DNA of 6,810 nucleotides from Acetobacteraceae bacterium (lineage in GTDB: Bacteria; Pseudomonadota; Alphaproteobacteria; Acetobacterales; Acetobacteraceae). Below, piece after piece: positions 4,787 through 6,810 of the stretch. Each line of letters begins with the position of its first letter. Within the stretch, counting starts at the first letter, position 1. The DNA is taken from contig JADGHI010000207.1 in the NCBI GenBank assembly GCA_019689515.1, positions 1-6,810 on the forward strand, given 5' to 3'. The notes under the pieces are model-generated. The model ran no database searches and was not told the origin of the DNA. It saw only the letters and a list, made by a program, of their open reading frames with translations. Position numbers and translations under genes: made by a program.

Positions 4787-6238
4787 ATGGGGGGTAAGGC
4801 CGTGACCCCGCCGCCCTCCGGTCCCGCCAGTGACGCCGCGAACCCGTCCCCTGCGCCGCGGCTCCCGCCGGACGGCCGGGGCGACGGCGCCGCCGCGGCC
4901 GTCATCGCCGGCGCCCCCCGCTCCTATGCCGGGCGGCTGGTGGACTGGCCGCGCAGCCTGCCCGAGGTCCACCGCAGCGTCGCGGTGCCCAATGCCGGGG
5001 GCTGGCTGCGCAAGCTCCTCGCCTTCATCGGCCCGGGCTACCTCGTCGCGGTCGGCTACATGGACCCCGGCAACTGGGCCACCTCGCTCGCCGGCGGCTC
5101 GGCCTTCGGCTACACGCTGCTCACCGTCGCGCTGCTCTCCTCGCTGATGGCGATGCTGCTGCAGGCGATCTGCGCGCGGATCGGCATCGCCACCGGGCGC
5201 GACCTGGCCCAGCTCTGCCGCGAGCGCTTCCCGAGGGCCGTCGCCTACCCGCTCTGGCTGCTCGCGGAGGTGGCGATCTGCGCCACCGACCTCGCGGAGC
5301 TGATCGGCACCGCGATCGCGCTCCAGCTGCTGTTCGGCATCCCGCTGCTGATCGGCGTCATCCTCACGGCGCTCGACGCCTTCCTCATCCTCTGGCTGCA
5401 GCACCGCGGCATGCGCTGGCTCGAGGCCTTCGTCATCGGCACGACCGCGATCATCGCCGGCTGCTTCGCCATCCAGATCGTGCTGTCGGACCCGGAATGG
5501 GGCGCCGTGCTGCGGGGCTACCTGCCCTCGGCCTCGATCGTGACCGACCAGCAGCAGCTCTACATCGCGCTCGGCATCCTCGGCGCGACGGTGATGCCGC
5601 ATAACCTCTACCTGCACACCGCGGTGGTGCAGTCGCGCGCCTATGCGCTCGACGCCGCGGGCAAGCGCGAGGCGATCCGCTTCGCTACGCTCGATTCGAC
5701 CATCGCGCTCTCCTTCGCGCTGCTGATCAACTCGGCGATCCTGATCATGGCGGCGGCGGTGTTCCATACCGCGGGCCGCACCGACGTCGCCGAGATCCAG
5801 GACGCCTATGAGCTGCTCGCGCCGCTCTCCGGCGCCGCGGCGCCCTACCTCTTCGCCATCGCGCTGCTCGCCTGCGGGGTGAACTCGACCGTCACCGCGA
5901 CCCTCTCCGGCCAGGTGGTGATGGAGGGGTTCCTCCGCCTCCGCCTGCCGCCGGTGCTGCGGCGGCTGATCACGCGGCTGCTCGCGATCATGCCGGCGGT
6001 GGTCGTCACCTTCCTCTACGGGGAGAGCGGCACGGCGCAGCTCCTGGTGCTGAGCCAGGTGGTTCTGTCGCTGCAGCTTCCCTTCGCGGTGATCCCGCTG
6101 ATGCTCTTCGCCTCCGACCGCGGGCGGCTCGGCCCGCTGGTCACGCCACGCTGGCAGCTGGCGCTCGGCTGGGCCTCTGCGGTGCTGATCGTGGTGCTGA
6201 ACGCGAAGCTGCTGTGGGACGTGATCATGGGGAGCTGA
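4787..6238 (+). CDS. mntH: Nramp-family divalent metal transporter (MntH)
   Basis: A proton-coupled importer of Mn2+ and related transition metals in the inner membrane. Of its 483 residues, the first 70 or so form a Pro/Ala/Gly-rich, poorly conserved cytoplasmic extension. The Nramp domain opens at LLAFIGPGYLVAVGYMDPGNW. TM1 holds the metal-binding D93-P-G-N96. TM6 holds A267-T-V-M270-P-H272-N273; the Met is the soft ligand that favours Mn, Fe or Cd over Mg and Ca in this family. TM10 is LLVLSQVVLSLQLPFAVIPL, with Gln424 near the expected metal-site position. About eleven hydrophobic helices are visible, as usual for bacterial MntH. The ATG at 4787 lacks a clear ribosome site. An in-frame GTG at 4802 has a G-run about 7 nt upstream and would remove five residues. 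It is divergent from a metal-sensing ArsR repressor, which suggests local control rather than only MntR, Mur or Fur. A strong hairpin follows the stop. The family assignment is very safe; the preferred metal is inferred from the motif. Confidence 0.95.
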   Translation: MGGKAVTPPPSGPASDAANPSPAPRLPPDGRGDGAAAAVIAGAPRSYAGRLVDWPRSLPEVHRSVAVPNAGGWLRKLLAFIGPGYLVAVGYMDPGNWATSLAGGSAFGYTLLTVALLSSLMAMLLQAICARIGIATGRDLAQLCRERFPRAVAYPLWLLAEVAICATDLAELIGTAIALQLLFGIPLLIGVILTALDAFLILWLQHRGMRWLEAFVIGTTAIIAGCFAIQIVLSDPEWGAVLRGYLPSASIVTDQQQLYIALGILGATVMPHNLYLHTAVVQSRAYALDAAGKREAIRFATLDSTIALSFALLINSAILIMAAAVFHTAGRTDVAEIQDAYELLAPLSGAAAPYLFAIALLACGVNSTVTATLSGQVVMEGFLRLRLPPVLRRLITRLLAIMPAVVVTFLYGESGTAQLLVLSQVVLSLQLPFAVIPLMLFASDRGRLGPLVTPRWQLALGWASAVLIVVLNAKLLWDVIMGS

Positions 6239-6243
6239 CCCGA

Positions 6244-6269
6244 AGGGGGGCGCGGGCCGGCGCCCCCCT
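6244..6269. terminator. GC-rich hairpin between convergent mntH and phasin genes
   Basis: A stem of ten base pairs pairs 6244-6253 with 6260-6269 (core GGGGGGCG with CGCCCCCC) around a 6-nt loop, starting 6 bp after the mntH stop. There is no T-run on either side, so it is not a textbook intrinsic terminator. Its place between two converging genes, 39 bp beyond the phasin stop on the other strand, fits a bidirectional terminator or 3'-end stabiliser. Its left flank CGAAGGGGGGC (6241-6251) is repeated exactly in the hairpin inside ctaB. Confidence 0.65.
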
Positions 6270-6307
6270 CCGCCCACGCGGCGGGCGACGGGCGGGCCCG
6301 CCGGGCC

Positions 6308-6748
6308 TCAGCCGCCCGACTTGCTCATCATCGCCTTCACCTCGTCCATCGCCTCGGCGAAGCGGCGGTTGAGCACCGCCAGCGCCTCGGCGTTGGACTT
6401 CTGGATCAGGTCGGCGATCTCCTTCAGGTTCGCCATCGCGTGCTCATAGGCGGCCTTGAGCAGCTCGGCCTGCTTCGCCGCCTTGGCCTGCGGCGACTCG
6501 CCGACGGAGGCGAGGGTCCGCATCGCCTCGGTCATCTCCGACATCGCCTGCTGCACGATCTCCATGTGCCGCCGCGCCACCGTCTGGGCGCCTTCCAGCG
6601 CCACCCGGTTGGCCGCCGAGAGCGCCTCGAGGTTCCGCCGCTGCGCGTTTGTCAGCGCCTCCAGGTCCGGCATCGCCGGCAGCCGGAAATCGGCGAGTAT
6701 GCGCAGCACGTCCATCTCGGGTCGGGATCCGGGGGAGTCCGAGGGCAT
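6308..6748 (-). CDS. Phasin family protein (polyhydroxyalkanoate granule-associated)
   Basis: A 146-residue, almost entirely helical protein, rich in Ala, Glu, Met, Gln and Lys, without Cys and without a signal peptide or membrane helix. A short Pro/Ser-rich N-terminus leads to the region DLEALTNAQRRNLEALSAANRVALEGAQTVARRH, typical of alphaproteobacterial phasins. Amphipathic helices follow (VQQAMSEMTEAMRTL; AAKQAELLKAAYEHAMANLKEIADLIQKSNAEALAVLNRRFAEAMDEV), suited to coating a hydrophobic granule and forming coiled-coil oligomers. The length is usual for the family. Phasins cover PHA/PHB storage granules and limit their coalescence; here that role is inferred from the family, since no PHA genes are in the window. 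The ATG at 6748 is chosen because GGAG lies 6 nt upstream. An ATG at 6760 would add four residues. It converges on mntH across a 69-bp gap and is probably a separate transcription unit whose promoter lies beyond the window. Confidence 0.88.
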   Translation of the reverse strand: MPSDSPGSRPEMDVLRILADFRLPAMPDLEALTNAQRRNLEALSAANRVALEGAQTVARRHMEIVQQAMSEMTEAMRTLASVGESPQAKAAKQAELLKAAYEHAMANLKEIADLIQKSNAEALAVLNRRFAEAMDEVKAMMSKSGG

Positions 6749-6810
6749 GGGCGGCTCCATCCTTCGAGGGCGGCGGCCAGCGCGGCCGCCGCCGGCATGA
6801 ACGCTCCGCA

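Noticed and set aside
4531..4905. Extended ArsR reading frame starting at 4905 (237 residues)
   Set aside because: The extra N-terminal 125 residues cross the AT-rich repeat region and overlap the 5' end of mntH, with no domain character. ArsR proteins are normally about 95-125 residues, so a start at 4530 (or 4560) fits.
2672..6277. Open minus-strand frame of 1201 codons spanning coxB, arsR and mntH
   Set aside because: It is antisense to mntH and out of frame with the coxB, coxA and arsR motifs. Its translation is Arg/Gly/His/Asp-rich low-complexity sequence with no domain. Long shadow frames are expected at this GC content.
6761..6810. Frame open on the minus strand upstream of the phasin (ATG at 6798)
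   Set aside because: It runs out of frame through the phasin start region with Ala/Pro-rich low-complexity sequence. Too little is visible before the window ends to call a gene.
1..6810. Mobile elements, CRISPR arrays, tRNA or rRNA genes
   Set aside because: I saw no transposase or integrase motif, no terminal repeats with target duplications, no regularly spaced repeat-spacer array and no cloverleaf-like or rRNA sequence.

Overview
The window is GC-rich, apart from one short AT-rich spot, and densely coded with strong G/C third-position bias. The cytochrome oxidase gene order and the look of the proteins suggest an alphaproteobacterium, plausibly of the Acetobacteraceae/Rhodospirillales side. 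That placement is an inference from protein character, not from a marker gene.

Layout. (1) Positions 1-3801, minus strand: an aa3-type cytochrome c oxidase operon read right to left. The order is coxB/ctaC (subunit II), coxA/ctaD (subunit I), ctaB (heme O synthase), a 46-residue one-helix protein whose ATG overlaps the ctaB stop, and possibly the first nine codons of ctaG at the window edge. (2) Positions 3802-4191: a gap of about 390 bp with no convincing gene and one reasonable minus-strand promoter for the cox operon. (3) Positions 4192-4530, minus strand: a small ArsR/SmtB-type metal-sensing repressor. (4) Positions 4531-4786: a divergent regulatory region whose last 60-70 bp are strikingly AT- and purine-rich and end in five 8-bp tandem units. 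(5) Positions 4787-6238, plus strand: an Nramp (MntH) divalent-metal transporter. (6) Positions 6239-6307: a strong hairpin between convergent genes. (7) Positions 6308-6748, minus strand: a phasin-family protein.

How the parts work together. The cox block supplies the two catalytic subunits of the terminal oxidase and the farnesyltransferase that starts heme A synthesis. The ArsR/MntH pair looks like a self-contained metal-homeostasis module: a repressor with an intact alpha-5 zinc-site signature next to a divergently read proton-coupled metal importer. The phasin is probably independent and points to polyhydroxyalkanoate storage.

Most worth a second look: (a) paired acid-to-amide changes at the non-redox Mg2+ site shared by CoxA (Asp to Asn) and CoxB (Glu to Gln); (b) the ArsR alpha-5 sensor paired with mntH; (c) the 8-bp repeat tract abutting the mntH start; (d) a perfect 11-bp hairpin inside the 5' end of ctaB that shares its arm sequence with the mntH terminator. 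I see no mobile element, CRISPR array, tRNA or rRNA, and no wholly new multi-gene system.
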